DNA of 64,000 nt from Maritalea porphyrae (GTDB taxonomy: Bacteria > Pseudomonadota > Alphaproteobacteria > Rhizobiales > Devosiaceae): assembly GCF_030159895.1 (NCBI RefSeq), contig NZ_BSNI01000001.1, forward strand, positions 406,523-470,522, written 5' to 3'. A program made the position numbers and the translations under genes. Under the pieces are notes generated by a model that was not told where the DNA came from, did not search any database, and was given only the letters and a program-made list of their open reading frames with translations. This document shows positions 17,179 to 25,942 of the stretch, one piece after another; within the stretch, counting starts at the first letter, position 1, and every line of letters starts with the position of its first letter.

Positions 17179-18576
17179 TCAACACGCTGGCTGATTAACG
17201 CTCAACCCACCAAGCGACGTTTCTTTGTAGCGACTGTCCATATCTCTGCCGGTCTCATACATGGTCTTGATGCATGTATCGAGCGCCACAATATGCTCGC
17301 CATCACCATTTAGCGCCAGCGAAGCCGCAGCAATTGCCTTGATTGCCCCCATCCCGTTGCGTTCAATACAAGGCACTTGCACCAGCCCAGCAATTGGGTC
17401 GCAGGTCATGCCCAAATGGTGTTCCAGCGCGATCTCAGCAGCGTTTTCCGCTTGTTCATTTGTCCCCCCTAATGCGGCACAGAAAGCGGCAGCAGCCATG
17501 GCAGAGGCCGAACCGATTTCACCTTGGCAACCAACCTCGGCACCAGAAATTGAGGCATTGTGCTTAATCAACCCACCAACAGCAGCTCCCACCAAAAGCA
17601 TTTCATGCGCTTTGGCTAGTGTAGCTCCTGGCACGTGGTTCAAGTAGTATTTGATGACCGCTGGAAAAACCCCTGCGGCGCCATTTGTTGGCGAAGTAAC
17701 GACCTGACCTCCAGCGGCATTTTCTTCGTTCACCGCCATCGCATAAAGCGATATCCAGTCATTTGCCACATGCGGCATCTGTTGATTTTTGCCGCGCTGG
17801 TCCAACAACTTCGCGCGCACATCTGCAGCGCGCCGTCGAACTTTCAACCCGCCAGGCAAAATGCCGGTGCCGTCAAGACCGCGCTCTACACAGTCATCCA
17901 TCACCGCCCAAAGCTTTTTCAAACCGATGTTTAAGTCAGTCTCATTCATCCGCGTCAATTCGTTGGCGCGTTTCATTTCAGCAATCGATTTGCCATGTTC
18001 CCTGCCCATTTCCAGCATTTCTTTCGCGCTGTGAAAGGGGAAGGGAATGGCGATTGCTTCAACTTTTTTCTCAAGCTTGTCGACGTTGTAATGCTCTTCC
18101 TTGGTGAGCACGAAACCGCCCCCAATCGAGAGATAGGTTTCTTCAAACCGCGCGTCTCCATCCGGCCCAACTAACGAGATAGTCATCGTGTTGGGATGAG
18201 GCATTTCCTTTGTGTCATAGTCAAAGATAATGCCTGTCTCGGGGTCTAAACTTGCTTCAAACTCATCCGCAATCTCAATAGATTTGCCAATGCGCAATTT
18301 GACCATTCGGTCCTCGGCTTCCTCACGGTCAAACGTTTCTGGCGAAAAGCCGCAAAGTCCAAACAAAACGGCTTGGTCGGTGGCATGGCCCTTGCCGGTA
18401 AAGGCGAGCGATCCTTGCAATTTGCATTGCACCGAACACCGATCCCCTCGGTCGAAACGCCCTTTGTTTTTGGCAAGATGCTCGATGAAGCGATTGGCGG
18501 CCACCATTGGTCCCATGGTGTGCGAAGACGAAGGCCCAATCGAGACCTTAAAGATTTCAAACACGCTGACAAACAT
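17179..18576 (-). CDS. sdaA: L-serine ammonia-lyase (serine deaminase), single chain
   Basis: The enzyme converts L-serine to pyruvate and ammonia with an oxygen-sensitive [4Fe-4S] cluster in the cytoplasm. The 465-residue single chain has the N-terminal beta domain (KVSIGPSSSHTMGP, about residues 9-22) and the C-terminal alpha domain with cluster cysteines in VGCQGEIGSASAMAAAAFC and LGMTCDPIAGLVQVPC. It is monocistronic as far as can be seen; the 170 bp upstream hold its promoter region without a motif I can name. Confidence 0.96.
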   Translation of the reverse strand: MFVSVFEIFKVSIGPSSSHTMGPMVAANRFIEHLAKNKGRFDRGDRCSVQCKLQGSLAFTGKGHATDQAVLFGLCGFSPETFDREEAEDRMVKLRIGKSIEIADEFEASLDPETGIIFDYDTKEMPHPNTMTISLVGPDGDARFEETYLSIGGGFVLTKEEHYNVDKLEKKVEAIAIPFPFHSAKEMLEMGREHGKSIAEMKRANELTRMNETDLNIGLKKLWAVMDDCVERGLDGTGILPGGLKVRRRAADVRAKLLDQRGKNQQMPHVANDWISLYAMAVNEENAAGGQVVTSPTNGAAGVFPAVIKYYLNHVPGATLAKAHEMLLVGAAVGGLIKHNASISGAEVGCQGEIGSASAMAAAAFCAALGGTNEQAENAAEIALEHHLGMTCDPIAGLVQVPCIERNGMGAIKAIAAASLALNGDGEHIVALDTCIKTMYETGRDMDSRYKETSLGGLSVNQPAC

Positions 18577-18747
18577 GCGCTATATCCCCTTTTCGATGCC
18601 GCAATCCTCTTTTGGGTTTACTTCCATCGGTTGTCGTTTGTGGGTTTTGAACCCCGATCTGACAACAGGATTAGCGAGGATGGCCCCATATAGCAAAGGA
18701 ATAAGTGGAGCGAATGGTTCGACTTTGGTTTTAAGGCCGAAAAGGAA

Positions 18748-19137
18748 CTAAACCAGATACCCGAAATAGGAAAATACCGCGCCAATGAGAATGCAAAAAC
18801 CAAGCATCAGATTGATCAATTGCGGCCGTTTCACAAAACTATTGGCTATGCCCTCGCCCACACGAACAGGCAAGACCAACAATGTCAGCCCTTTGAGCAA
18901 AGCAATCCAACTGAAAATGGTGATAATCACGCGCCAGTCAACGACCCAAACATTGTGAAACCTAACCATCAAAACGCCAATGAACAACGCCACCACCCCT
19001 GAAATCAGAATAACAGCGTAACTCGCTTTGAAACCTTCAATGAGCGTCATGAAGTGTTTGCGGTTCACAAACCCGCCAACACCAAGTGCCAAGTATATCG
19101 GCCCTAACAGCTGAGCGATGAACTGACTAACATCCAT
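18748..19137 (-). CDS. Small four-helix membrane protein of unknown function
   Basis: I do not recognise this 129-residue protein. It has about four hydrophobic helices with short loops (GPIYLALGVGGFVNRKHF at the start, VILISGVVALFIGVLMV in the middle), so it is an integral inner-membrane protein with no visible catalytic motif. The start at 19137 is chosen for its GGGGAG ribosome site; the frame runs 17 codons further upstream. It lies downstream of the permease terminator and upstream of sdaA, without obvious coupling to either. Confidence 0.65.
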   Translation of the reverse strand: MDVSQFIAQLLGPIYLALGVGGFVNRKHFMTLIEGFKASYAVILISGVVALFIGVLMVRFHNVWVVDWRVIITIFSWIALLKGLTLLVLPVRVGEGIANSFVKRPQLINLMLGFCILIGAVFSYFGYLV

Positions 19138-19183
19138 TAGAATTCTCCCCTTTTGCAACAATGATAACGCCACAAAGCAGATA

Positions 19184-19216
19184 AACAAAATGCGCCCCCA
19201 ACAAGTTGGAGACGCA
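19184..19216 (-). terminator. Terminator of the arsR-permease operon
   Basis: On the minus strand TGCGTCTCCAA pairs with TTGGGGGCGCA around a short loop, followed by TTTTGTTT. It lies 35-67 bp past the permease stop codon. Confidence 0.75.
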
Positions 19217-19250
19217 CCTTAGAAATTGGCTTTTCTTTGGGGGTTAGGAA

Positions 19251-20297
19251 CTAGCCAACAAATCCGTTTGCATATTGAAAGATCAAGCCAAACAACACGG
19301 CTCCAACAATGGCCATCACCAAATAGATCGCAAACACCTGGCGCTTCACCAAAGAGACCACAGCCATCATCGCTGGGATTGATGTCACAGGCCCAGCAAT
19401 CATAAAGGCCATTGCCGCGCCAAGGCTCATACCTTGATCCAGAAGCCCATCAATCAATGGGATTGCGGCATATCCGTTCAGATAAGCTGGTGCGCCAACA
19501 AGTGCTGCCAATCCAATGGTTAGGATGCCTTCGCCGCCGAGCACATTGGCAACCAATTCAGCCGGCACGTAAGTGACGAACAATGCTTCAATGACATAGG
19601 CCAGCGCCAACCATTGACCAAGAAAGATAAGGTTGTTCACGCTTTCTTTGCGGAACACCGATACGCGATCCGCTTCACTCCAAAACGCCCATTTTGGTTT
19701 GCCTTTGAACTTGTTCGCACCGCAAGTTGAGGCTTTGTAGTCTTCGCGCAACGGATCGCCAACGGCGCCACGTTTGCCGATCATTTTGACCACAAAACCA
19801 CCAAGCAGACCAAGAGCAACAGCGAATGCGGCGCGGGAAAGTGCGAATGGCAAACCCAGTTCAGAAACGGTGATAATAAAGGTTGGCGGATCAATTAAGG
19901 GCGAAGCCAGCCAAAACGCCATTACGGCAGAAAGTGGCGCACCAACAGCGAGCAACCCGGCAATAAAGGGGATCACTTCACATGAGCAAAATGGTGCAAT
20001 ACCACCAATCAGCGCCGCCAAGAAAATTGCTTGGGTTTCGCGCCCTTCAAACGCTTTGCCGATCATGCTTTCAGAACCGGTGGCTTTCAAATAGCCAATC
20101 ATCAAAACGGCAAACAGAATGAATGGCAATGTGCCCAAAAAGGCACGCACAGCAAACTGAATGACCGCGAGCAGTTGCGCTACATCCAACACCGCGACAC
20201 CTAAGAGCATAATTGCGATGGCAAATGGGACGCTCTTGATAATTTTGCTGAGCTTGATTTTTGGCCGCAAGCTTTGGCCCTGCGTAATGTCGGACAT
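19251..20297 (-). CDS. ArsP/SO_0444-type permease (DUF318)
   Basis: The 348-residue protein is an inner-membrane permease with about eight to ten helices. It carries the family's redox/metal-like motif FCSCEVIPF in the first half and a soluble loop with a further cysteine (STCGANKF) in the middle. Relatives export methylarsenite or arsenite. The ATG follows directly on the arsR stop, so the two form an operon with an ArsR-type repressor, which supports metalloid export; the exact substrate is inferred. Confidence 0.85.
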   Translation of the reverse strand: MSDITQGQSLRPKIKLSKIIKSVPFAIAIMLLGVAVLDVAQLLAVIQFAVRAFLGTLPFILFAVLMIGYLKATGSESMIGKAFEGRETQAIFLAALIGGIAPFCSCEVIPFIAGLLAVGAPLSAVMAFWLASPLIDPPTFIITVSELGLPFALSRAAFAVALGLLGGFVVKMIGKRGAVGDPLREDYKASTCGANKFKGKPKWAFWSEADRVSVFRKESVNNLIFLGQWLALAYVIEALFVTYVPAELVANVLGGEGILTIGLAALVGAPAYLNGYAAIPLIDGLLDQGMSLGAAMAFMIAGPVTSIPAMMAVVSLVKRQVFAIYLVMAIVGAVLFGLIFQYANGFVG

Positions 20298-20648
20298 TTA
20301 TGCCCCCTCATTTTGTGATACTGAACTCGACTGCCCAACATTTGTTGGAACGTCGATACAACATTGCTTAAGAATGAAGCTAGCCAGCGCCTCGAGCGCG
20401 TCAAACTGGGCACGATTGATAATTGTGCGCCCCTGTTTTTCCTGGGTAACGATGCCAGCAGCGGTTAAAAACTTCAGATGATGGTTGAGCGTTGACGCAG
20501 GTATGTTGGTGCGATCTTGAATATCACCAACCAACAAGCCAGCATCGCCGGCTCTCACCAGACACATCAGCACCTCTAATCGTGGTTCTGACCCCATTGC
20601 CGCAAATGCCTGCGCGGCTTCTGTAAAATCTGTTTCATTCTGCGCCAT
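20298..20648 (-). CDS. arsR: ArsR-family metalloid-sensing repressor
   Basis: This 116-residue dimeric winged-helix repressor has the recognition helix PASTLNHHLKFLTAAG. Cysteines C29, C96 and C97 are the likely sensor ligands; a C-terminal Cys-Cys pair is known from some arsenite and methylarsenite sensors. The start at 20648 has a GGAG ribosome site at the right spacing, whereas the frame opens with TTG four codons earlier. It is the first gene of an operon with the permease. Confidence 0.88.
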   Translation of the reverse strand: MAQNETDFTEAAQAFAAMGSEPRLEVLMCLVRAGDAGLLVGDIQDRTNIPASTLNHHLKFLTAAGIVTQEKQGRTIINRAQFDALEALASFILKQCCIDVPTNVGQSSSVSQNEGA

Positions 20649-20674
20649 TTCACGCTCCAATTATTATTTCTATA

Positions 20675-20692
20675 ATTCTAGATATATCGAAT
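20675..20692. promoter_or_regulatory. Candidate ArsR operator
   Basis: ATTCTAGATATATCGAAT is an 18-bp imperfect palindrome (seven of nine pairs) starting 27 bp before the arsR ATG, in an A/T-rich promoter-like stretch. ArsR proteins bind such dyads at their own promoters. Confidence 0.5.
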
Positions 20693-20776
20693 CGTTTAGA
20701 AAGTCAACAACACACATCGCAGATCAAACTTGCGACCCGCGTTACATTCACACAATGATTTTTGAAAAGGGCTAGG

Positions 20777-21190
20777 CTAGTCTTCGACCCTACCGCGCAA
20801 CTTCTTGGTTGCACTACGTTCTTTCTTCGCGTCCAGTCGCCGCTTGATCGACCCACGCGTTGGTTTGGTCTTCACGCGAAATTTTGGCTTCTCAGTGGCC
20901 CTCAGGATCAATTCAGCGAGTCGTTCGCGCGCAATCTCCCGGTTTCGCGCCTGCGAGCGCGTCTCCTGCACAAAAAGCACAATCGCTCCATCTTGCGTCC
21001 AACGCCGCCCGGCCAATCTCTTCAACCGCTTTTTGATCGCTTCGGATAAGTTTGGTGACGCCGCCGCCTCAAATCGCAACTCAACCGCCGTGCTGACCTT
21101 ATTCACATTCTGCCCACCAGGGCCAGACGCGCGCGTAAACTGTTCAGTCAGCTCCCAGTCGGCAATGGTGATTTGATCATTGATGCGCAT
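20777..21190 (-). CDS. arfB: Ribosome rescue peptidyl-tRNA hydrolase ArfB
   Basis: ArfB releases nascent chains from ribosomes stalled without a stop codon. The 137-residue protein has the catalytic GGQ at residues 25-27 (RASGPGGQNVNK) and a basic C-terminal tail (KRRLDAKKERSATKKLRGR) that enters the empty mRNA channel. The tail distinguishes ArfB from full release factors. Stands alone, with no linked rescue genes. Confidence 0.95.
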   Translation of the reverse strand: MRINDQITIADWELTEQFTRASGPGGQNVNKVSTAVELRFEAAASPNLSEAIKKRLKRLAGRRWTQDGAIVLFVQETRSQARNREIARERLAELILRATEKPKFRVKTKPTRGSIKRRLDAKKERSATKKLRGRVED

Positions 21191-21343
21191 AAGTACAGTG
21201 GCCGTAATACATTAGACGTCACCCAACCGCGCGCGATTTATTGCACGCGTTGGTTTGCTGCTTCGTTCTAACGCCACTCTAATCAAATCTATACTTAAGA
21301 CCAACCTTTGGTAACGGCTTGCAAAATATGGTCGCGCTGAATC

Positions 21344-21871
21344 CTACTTCAATGCGTCCAACAAACGTTCCAACAATCCTGGGTCGTCTACTACTATTAA
21401 ACCTTCATCCTCAATTCGATTTGCAAGTCGTTTCCCAGCATTTGCACCGGCTTTTTGCCCCGCGATTTGACCCATCCGTGCGCCTTCCATCATCAGTGTA
21501 GGTGTCGCAGCGATATATGCCTGACCAGCATCAGTTGCAAAAAATGAAGCAATTTCAACCAGCTGCTCACTTGTGAAAGCATCCAAAAACACCTGTGCAC
21601 TTTGTGCTTGCATGGATTCAGTAAACTCATCCAAAAACTCTTCCATCAAAAGGTCGAAAAAGCGATCTGGATTTGGTAGTGTTACGTTCTTTTGTTTTAG
21701 GTCGTGTTGAATAGCGCTCAATATCAAGGATCTTTGTGCGGCAATTGCCCCCTCAAACATCTCTCGAGTTACCGTCTGGCTCACAATGTAGTCTGCAGAT
21801 TTTTGATCCGCCATCACGGGAGTCGAAAAAACTCCTAGTACCAACGTCGCCGCAATTAGTATGTCTCTCAT
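21344..21871 (-). CDS. Secreted DUF2059-family protein
   Basis: The 175-residue protein has a signal peptide (RDILIAATLVLGVFSTPVMA) and a helical DUF2059 domain (FTSEQLVEIASFFATDAGQA). It should be periplasmic; no function is established for the family. The start at 21871 has an AAGGA ribosome site seven bases away. Confidence 0.75.
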   Translation of the reverse strand: MRDILIAATLVLGVFSTPVMADQKSADYIVSQTVTREMFEGAIAAQRSLILSAIQHDLKQKNVTLPNPDRFFDLLMEEFLDEFTESMQAQSAQVFLDAFTSEQLVEIASFFATDAGQAYIAATPTLMMEGARMGQIAGQKAGANAGKRLANRIEDEGLIVVDDPGLLERLLDALK

Positions 21872-22103
21872 TTCAAATTCCTTAAAGTAAATCAAGCTAC
21901 AAACGTTTTAAAACGATTCGAGCCCTTGCGCGCAACTGACTTAATAGACGGAAAGGTTTATGGGCCTTAGCTTCAACCAGAGAAGGAATTTTTGCCAAGC
22001 TATCTCCAGTCCGCTAAATAGCCCAAACTATTGCGCAATGGGCTAGAACTCAATTTTGCTGTTTTGGTAAGATATGGACCCAGCTGATTTTAAGGACGAT
22101 CAC

Positions 22104-22442
22104 ATGCCAAACCTGCTGGTCTCTATTATCATTCTTTTCGCTCTCATGGGATGCGAGCCAGGTGTGCATAGGTCAGCGTGGCGCAAATGCATAACGAACA
22201 GTTCAGTGATGCAAGCTTATGTGAATGAGGCAACTTCCGCCGGGGTCATCAAAAAGAATGGCCCGTGGGAAGCATCAAAAGAAAAATGGATGGCGCTGAA
22301 TGACAATCAAAAAGCCAACATAGCGATCGGCATATATTGCAAAGCGGCGAACGCGCAAGGCATCGGCAAGATAGTGATCAGCGACACGAGCACCGGGAAA
22401 CAACTGGCAGCAGTTGTAAACGGACATTTTAGCGAGCAATGA
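22104..22442 (+). CDS. Putative small lipoprotein, unknown function
   Basis: I do not recognise this 112-residue protein. The first 16 residues form a lipoprotein-type signal (LLVSIIILFALMGC) with an acceptable but not ideal lipobox. The mature part is about 95 residues and contains two further cysteines, possibly a disulfide. AAGGA lies at a good distance from the ATG. It is convergent with fliJ. Confidence 0.55.
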   Translation: MPNLLVSIIILFALMGCEPGVHRSAWRKCITNSSVMQAYVNEATSAGVIKKNGPWEASKEKWMALNDNQKANIAIGIYCKAANAQGIGKIVISDTSTGKQLAAVVNGHFSEQ

Positions 22443-22534
22443 CGCACACCCCAAAAAGGCCGCACACCTGTTTGGCATGCAACCTCTAAAAAAATCTCGG
22501 GTAAGAGAATTAAGCTGAAAACTCAGCTCAAACC

Positions 22535-22948
22535 TTATTTGCGATGACGGCGCATTAGGGCGATTTCGTCCATTTCCGCCTGTTCGCGCTTGGTCTCTTC
22601 TGCTTGCTCACGTGCGTTTTCACGCGCATCGAGCAACTCGATCTTTTTCAACTCTTCGACCGCTTCGGCCAACTCGTCTTGCGCTGCTTCAAGCTTGCCG
22701 CGCATCTCATCGGCTGACGCGTTGAGGTTGTCACGGCGATCGGCTGCCGCCTTAGCAAATGTTGAATAAGCAAAGTGACCCACATCCGTGATGCCAGTTT
22801 TTTGGTGCTCGATTTCGATTTGCTGATCCAATTCGGCCGCCATACGTTCAAAATCGGCAACCATCATTTCAATCTGTGTTACAGCGCGACGTTTTTCGTC
22901 CACCGTAAATTTTCTCAAGCGAATGAGAGACTCATTGCGTGATTTCAT
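22535..22948 (-). CDS. fliJ: Flagellar export protein FliJ
   Basis: FliJ is the central stalk of the FliI ATPase ring and links it to FlhA. The 137-residue protein is almost wholly helical and charged, a coiled coil typical of FliJ (SLIRLRKFTVDEKRRAVTQ at the start). It follows fliI by 28 bp. Sequence identity in the family is low; position after fliI supports the call. Confidence 0.9.
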   Translation of the reverse strand: MKSRNESLIRLRKFTVDEKRRAVTQIEMMVADFERMAAELDQQIEIEHQKTGITDVGHFAYSTFAKAAADRRDNLNASADEMRGKLEAAQDELAEAVEELKKIELLDARENAREQAEETKREQAEMDEIALMRRHRK

Positions 22949-22976
22949 GACTTGTACTCCTTACCCAACCAAGTCG

Positions 22977-24374
22977 TCATTCCCCGCCGCCTTCTACACT
23001 GGCGACAATTTGTTCAAGCTGGCGATAACCTTCATCAAGGGTCACCCGCTCGTCTTGCAACTGAGACAAAAACGCGTCCAGTTGCGGCGCAATGGAAATT
23101 GCAGTGTCCACTTTCGGATCTGACCCAGACCTATAGGCCCCCAAGCGGATCAGCTCCTCCATGTCAGCAAACACTGACATATATTCGCGCGCCTTCAGCA
23201 AAACTGGCCGATACTCAGCCGGAACACAGCCCGGCATAGTGCGCGAAATGGACCTTAAAACATTCACCGCCGGATAACGTCCCCGCTCAGCGATTGCCCT
23301 TTCCATTACAATGTGCCCATCCAAAATACCGCGAACGGCATCAGCAATTGGCTCATTATGATCATCACCTTCCACTAAAACGGTAAAAAGTCCGGTAACA
23401 GATCCAGAATTTTTTAATCCTGGGCCCGCTCTTTCCAATAATCTTGGCAATTCAGTGAAAACTGTTGGTGGATAGCCTTTTGCCGTGGGCGGTTCGCCCG
23501 TCGCCAAACCGATTTCGCGCTGCGCCATAGCAAAACGGGTCAAACTGTCCATCATGCACAATACGCGCTTTCCTTTATCGCGGAAATATTCAGCCAGTGT
23601 CAGGGTCATATAGGCAGCTTGTCGACGCATTAGGGCTGGCTCATCAGATGTTGCCACCACAATCACCGCACGCTTGAGCCCTTCGGGCCCAAGATTATCT
23701 TCAATAAACTCTTGAACCTCCCGGCCCCGCTCACCAATCAGCCCAATAATTGCCACATCAACACCAGTATTGCGCGCCAACATCGACATCAGCACAGATT
23801 TACCAACGCCGGAACCAGCAAAAATACCCATCCGCTGCCCATCGCAACAGGTGGTGAATGTGTTGAGAACCTTAACGCCCAAATCGATTGGCGGCCCAAC
23901 CCGCGCCCGCTCATGGGCTGGCGGTGGCGACGCTCGCAACGGATAATGATCGGCACCTTTTAGAATTGGCTGGCCACCATCAATCGGTTCGCCATTGGCG
24001 TTGATCACCCGACCAAGCCAATCATCCGATGGCTGCGCCGTGCCGCCATGCGAATAAAAGATCGCTTTGCACCCCAAGCGAACACCTTCTAGCGGCCCGA
24101 ATGGCAAACAAAGCGCATGGTCATTCTCAAAGCCAACAATCTCGCACATCAAATTGTTGCCAAGACGGGTTTCAATTGCCACACGACCGCCCACACGCAA
24201 CTCGCGTACAGGCCCAATGACTTCAACAAGCAAGCCCTGCACCGTCTTTACACGGCCAAACACCTCCACGGCGTCCATCGCATCAATGTCGGCAATTAAT
24301 GATTCCAAAGCGTCTTCAATCCTTTTGATTCGGTTAATGCTAACGATTCCTTTACGGAAACGCACTAATTTCAC
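22977..24374 (-). CDS. fliI: Flagellum-specific ATPase FliI
   Basis: FliI is the hexameric ATPase of flagellar type III export, related to the F1 beta subunit. The 465-residue protein has Walker A GSGVGKS (about 187-193), a [20 protein letters not shown] segment and the C-terminal chaperone-binding region. The first codon is GTG with a weak ribosome site, so the exact N-terminus is uncertain by a few residues. fliI-fliJ are divergent from ctrA, an arrangement known from other alphaproteobacteria. Confidence 0.95.
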   Translation of the reverse strand: MKLVRFRKGIVSINRIKRIEDALESLIADIDAMDAVEVFGRVKTVQGLLVEVIGPVRELRVGGRVAIETRLGNNLMCEIVGFENDHALCLPFGPLEGVRLGCKAIFYSHGGTAQPSDDWLGRVINANGEPIDGGQPILKGADHYPLRASPPPAHERARVGPPIDLGVKVLNTFTTCCDGQRMGIFAGSGVGKSVLMSMLARNTGVDVAIIGLIGERGREVQEFIEDNLGPEGLKRAVIVVATSDEPALMRRQAAYMTLTLAEYFRDKGKRVLCMMDSLTRFAMAQREIGLATGEPPTAKGYPPTVFTELPRLLERAGPGLKNSGSVTGLFTVLVEGDDHNEPIADAVRGILDGHIVMERAIAERGRYPAVNVLRSISRTMPGCVPAEYRPVLLKAREYMSVFADMEELIRLGAYRSGSDPKVDTAISIAPQLDAFLSQLQDERVTLDEGYRQLEQIVASVEGGGE

Positions 24375-24693
24375 AGTTCAAGCTAAAAAAAATCTTCTCC
24401 CGCTTCTAATTCAAAACACATTCAGTGACCTGCAATTCACTGAGTCTAAAGAGTCGGTTGAAACCTTTTCTTAAACTAAATTATTAAGTTGGTAACCACC
24501 ATTTTATTCAATTATTTCAATGTGTTAACATAAATGAAGAAAGTTGTTCAATGCATATTGCAGAACCGAATTAAACTTTGTTAACTATTTCTCACTAGGG
24601 TTGATTCATATCCAGTAGGATTCATTAACTGGTGCGCTGATGTTGGGCTGCACCACGTAGGTTCCATGACGGAACAAGGACAAGGGGAACGAC
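24375..24693. promoter_or_regulatory. 319-bp divergent control region, fliI-fliJ and ctrA
   Basis: No gene is present. The region holds four GANTC sites: GAGTC at 24442 and 24451, GATTC at 24603 and 24619. These are targets of the cell-cycle methylase CcrM. Several TTAAC half-sites (near 24525 and 24580) may be CtrA autoregulation sites. It is A/T-rich, as expected for promoters. ctrA promoter control by GANTC methylation is known in Caulobacter; here it is inferred. Confidence 0.6.
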
Positions 24694-25395
24694 ATGCGGG
24701 TACTCCTGATTGAGGACGACAGCGCAACCGCGCAGAGTATTGAGCTGATGCTCAAATCTGAAAGTTTCAATGTGTACACAACCGATCTGGGCGAAGAAGG
24801 CGTAGATCTTGGCAAGCTTTATGATTATGACATCATCTTGCTTGATCTTAACCTACCAGACATGAGCGGATATGAAGTGTTGCGCACCTTGCGTGTGGCA
24901 AAAGTTCAAACCCCGATCCTTATTCTTTCTGGCCTTGCAGGCATTGAAGATAAAGTTCGCGGCCTGGGCTTCGGCGCTGACGACTACATGACCAAGCCAT
25001 TCCATAAGGATGAATTGGTTGCCCGCATTCACGCAGTGGTTCGTCGCTCAAAAGGTCACGCTCAATCGGTCATCAATACTGGCGACCTTTCTGTGAACCT
25101 TGACACAAAAACAGTGGAAGTTGGCGGTCAACGCGTTCACCTCACTGGCAAAGAATATCAAATGCTCGAACTACTCTCTTTGCGTAAGGGCACGACCCTC
25201 ACCAAAGAAATGTTCCTCAACCACCTATATGGCGGCATGGACGAGCCAGAGCTTAAAATCATCGACGTATTTATCTGTAAGCTTCGCAAAAAGCTTTCCA
25301 CAGCAACTGGCGGCAAGAATTATATCGAAACCGTATGGGGCCGTGGCTATGTTCTGCGCGAACCTGATGAAAATGAATTGTCTGAAAGCGCATAA
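24694..25395 (+). CDS. ctrA: Cell-cycle master regulator CtrA
   Basis: CtrA is an OmpR-type response regulator that controls flagellar, division and DNA methylation genes and, in some species, blocks replication initiation. The 233-residue protein has a receiver with phosphoacceptor D51 ([13 protein letters not shown]) and a winged helix ([19 protein letters not shown] and [11 protein letters not shown]). It ends Glu-Ser-Ala rather than the Ala-Ala of Caulobacter CtrA, which matters for ClpXP turnover. ChpT, the phosphate donor, is encoded at 32567-33217. AAGGGG ribosome site. Confidence 0.97.
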   Translation: MRVLLIEDDSATAQSIELMLKSESFNVYTTDLGEEGVDLGKLYDYDIILLDLNLPDMSGYEVLRTLRVAKVQTPILILSGLAGIEDKVRGLGFGADDYMTKPFHKDELVARIHAVVRRSKGHAQSVINTGDLSVNLDTKTVEVGGQRVHLTGKEYQMLELLSLRKGTTLTKEMFLNHLYGGMDEPELKIIDVFICKLRKKLSTATGGKNYIETVWGRGYVLREPDENELSESA

Positions 25396-25423
25396 CGCTA
25401 TTCAACGATGATTACGAATTTCA

Positions 25424-25454
25424 AAGCCCTACCATTTTGGCGGGGCTTTTTTTT
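25424..25454 (+). terminator. Intrinsic terminator of ctrA
   Basis: AAGCCCTACC pairs with GGCGGGGCTT (one mismatch, one wobble) around ATTTT, followed by a run of eight T. Confidence 0.8.
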
Positions 25455-25533
25455 GACCTTGCATACTGATCAAGAACGGGACAAAATTTCAGTGTAGGAA
25501 CTACAATTAATGTTCTGCCAAAGGGCAACGACC

Positions 25534-25938
25534 ATGGGCAAAGTTACCGTAGAATTGCATAGCATTGAAGGCAAGCAGGCTGCTCTTGGGATCGCTGGTC
25601 AGCACACTGTGGTGGTTGATCGGCCAGAGGGAAGTGCCGGTGGCAGGGGTATCGGTTTCAATGGAGCGCAACTGCTAGGTCTCACAATTGGAGGCTGCTT
25701 TTGCAACGACCTAAGATATGTTGCTGAGGAAATGGGAATTCAAATTCAAAGCATTGCTGTAAGTGTGGAATTGGAACTCGAAGGAACTCCAATCCTAACG
25801 AAGGCAGCAAAACTCGAAGTCCAATGCACCTTAGAAGATGGATCAAATCCAAAAGAGCTGATTAATCGTGCAAAAGCCTCCTGTATGGCAAGCAATTCCC
25901 TTTCAAGAGGGATACCGGTGGAAATTTTGCAGAATTAG
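25534..25938 (+). CDS. OsmC/Ohr-family protein
   Basis: The 134-residue protein is an OsmC-fold protein; the family reduces organic hydroperoxides with two cysteines. The expected positions are filled: GGCFCNDLRYV in the first helix and ASCMASNSLSRG in the second. It is shorter than Ohr and lacks clues to the substrate. An upstream ATG at 25510 would add eight residues; the one used begins at the usual family N-terminus. Convergent with the PLD gene at 4 bp. Confidence 0.8.
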   Translation: MGKVTVELHSIEGKQAALGIAGQHTVVVDRPEGSAGGRGIGFNGAQLLGLTIGGCFCNDLRYVAEEMGIQIQSIAVSVELELEGTPILTKAAKLEVQCTLEDGSNPKELINRAKASCMASNSLSRGIPVEILQN

Positions 25939-25942
25939 CGGC

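Noticed and set aside
18577-18747. Possible tRNA or riboswitch between sdaA and the small membrane protein gene
   Set aside because: GGGTTTTGAACCCC looks tRNA-like at first, but no cloverleaf or known riboswitch core can be built around it.
24460-24600. Exact TTAA-N7-TTAA CtrA site upstream of ctrA
   Set aside because: Several TTAAC half-sites are present but none has the exact spacing; listed only as half-sites.
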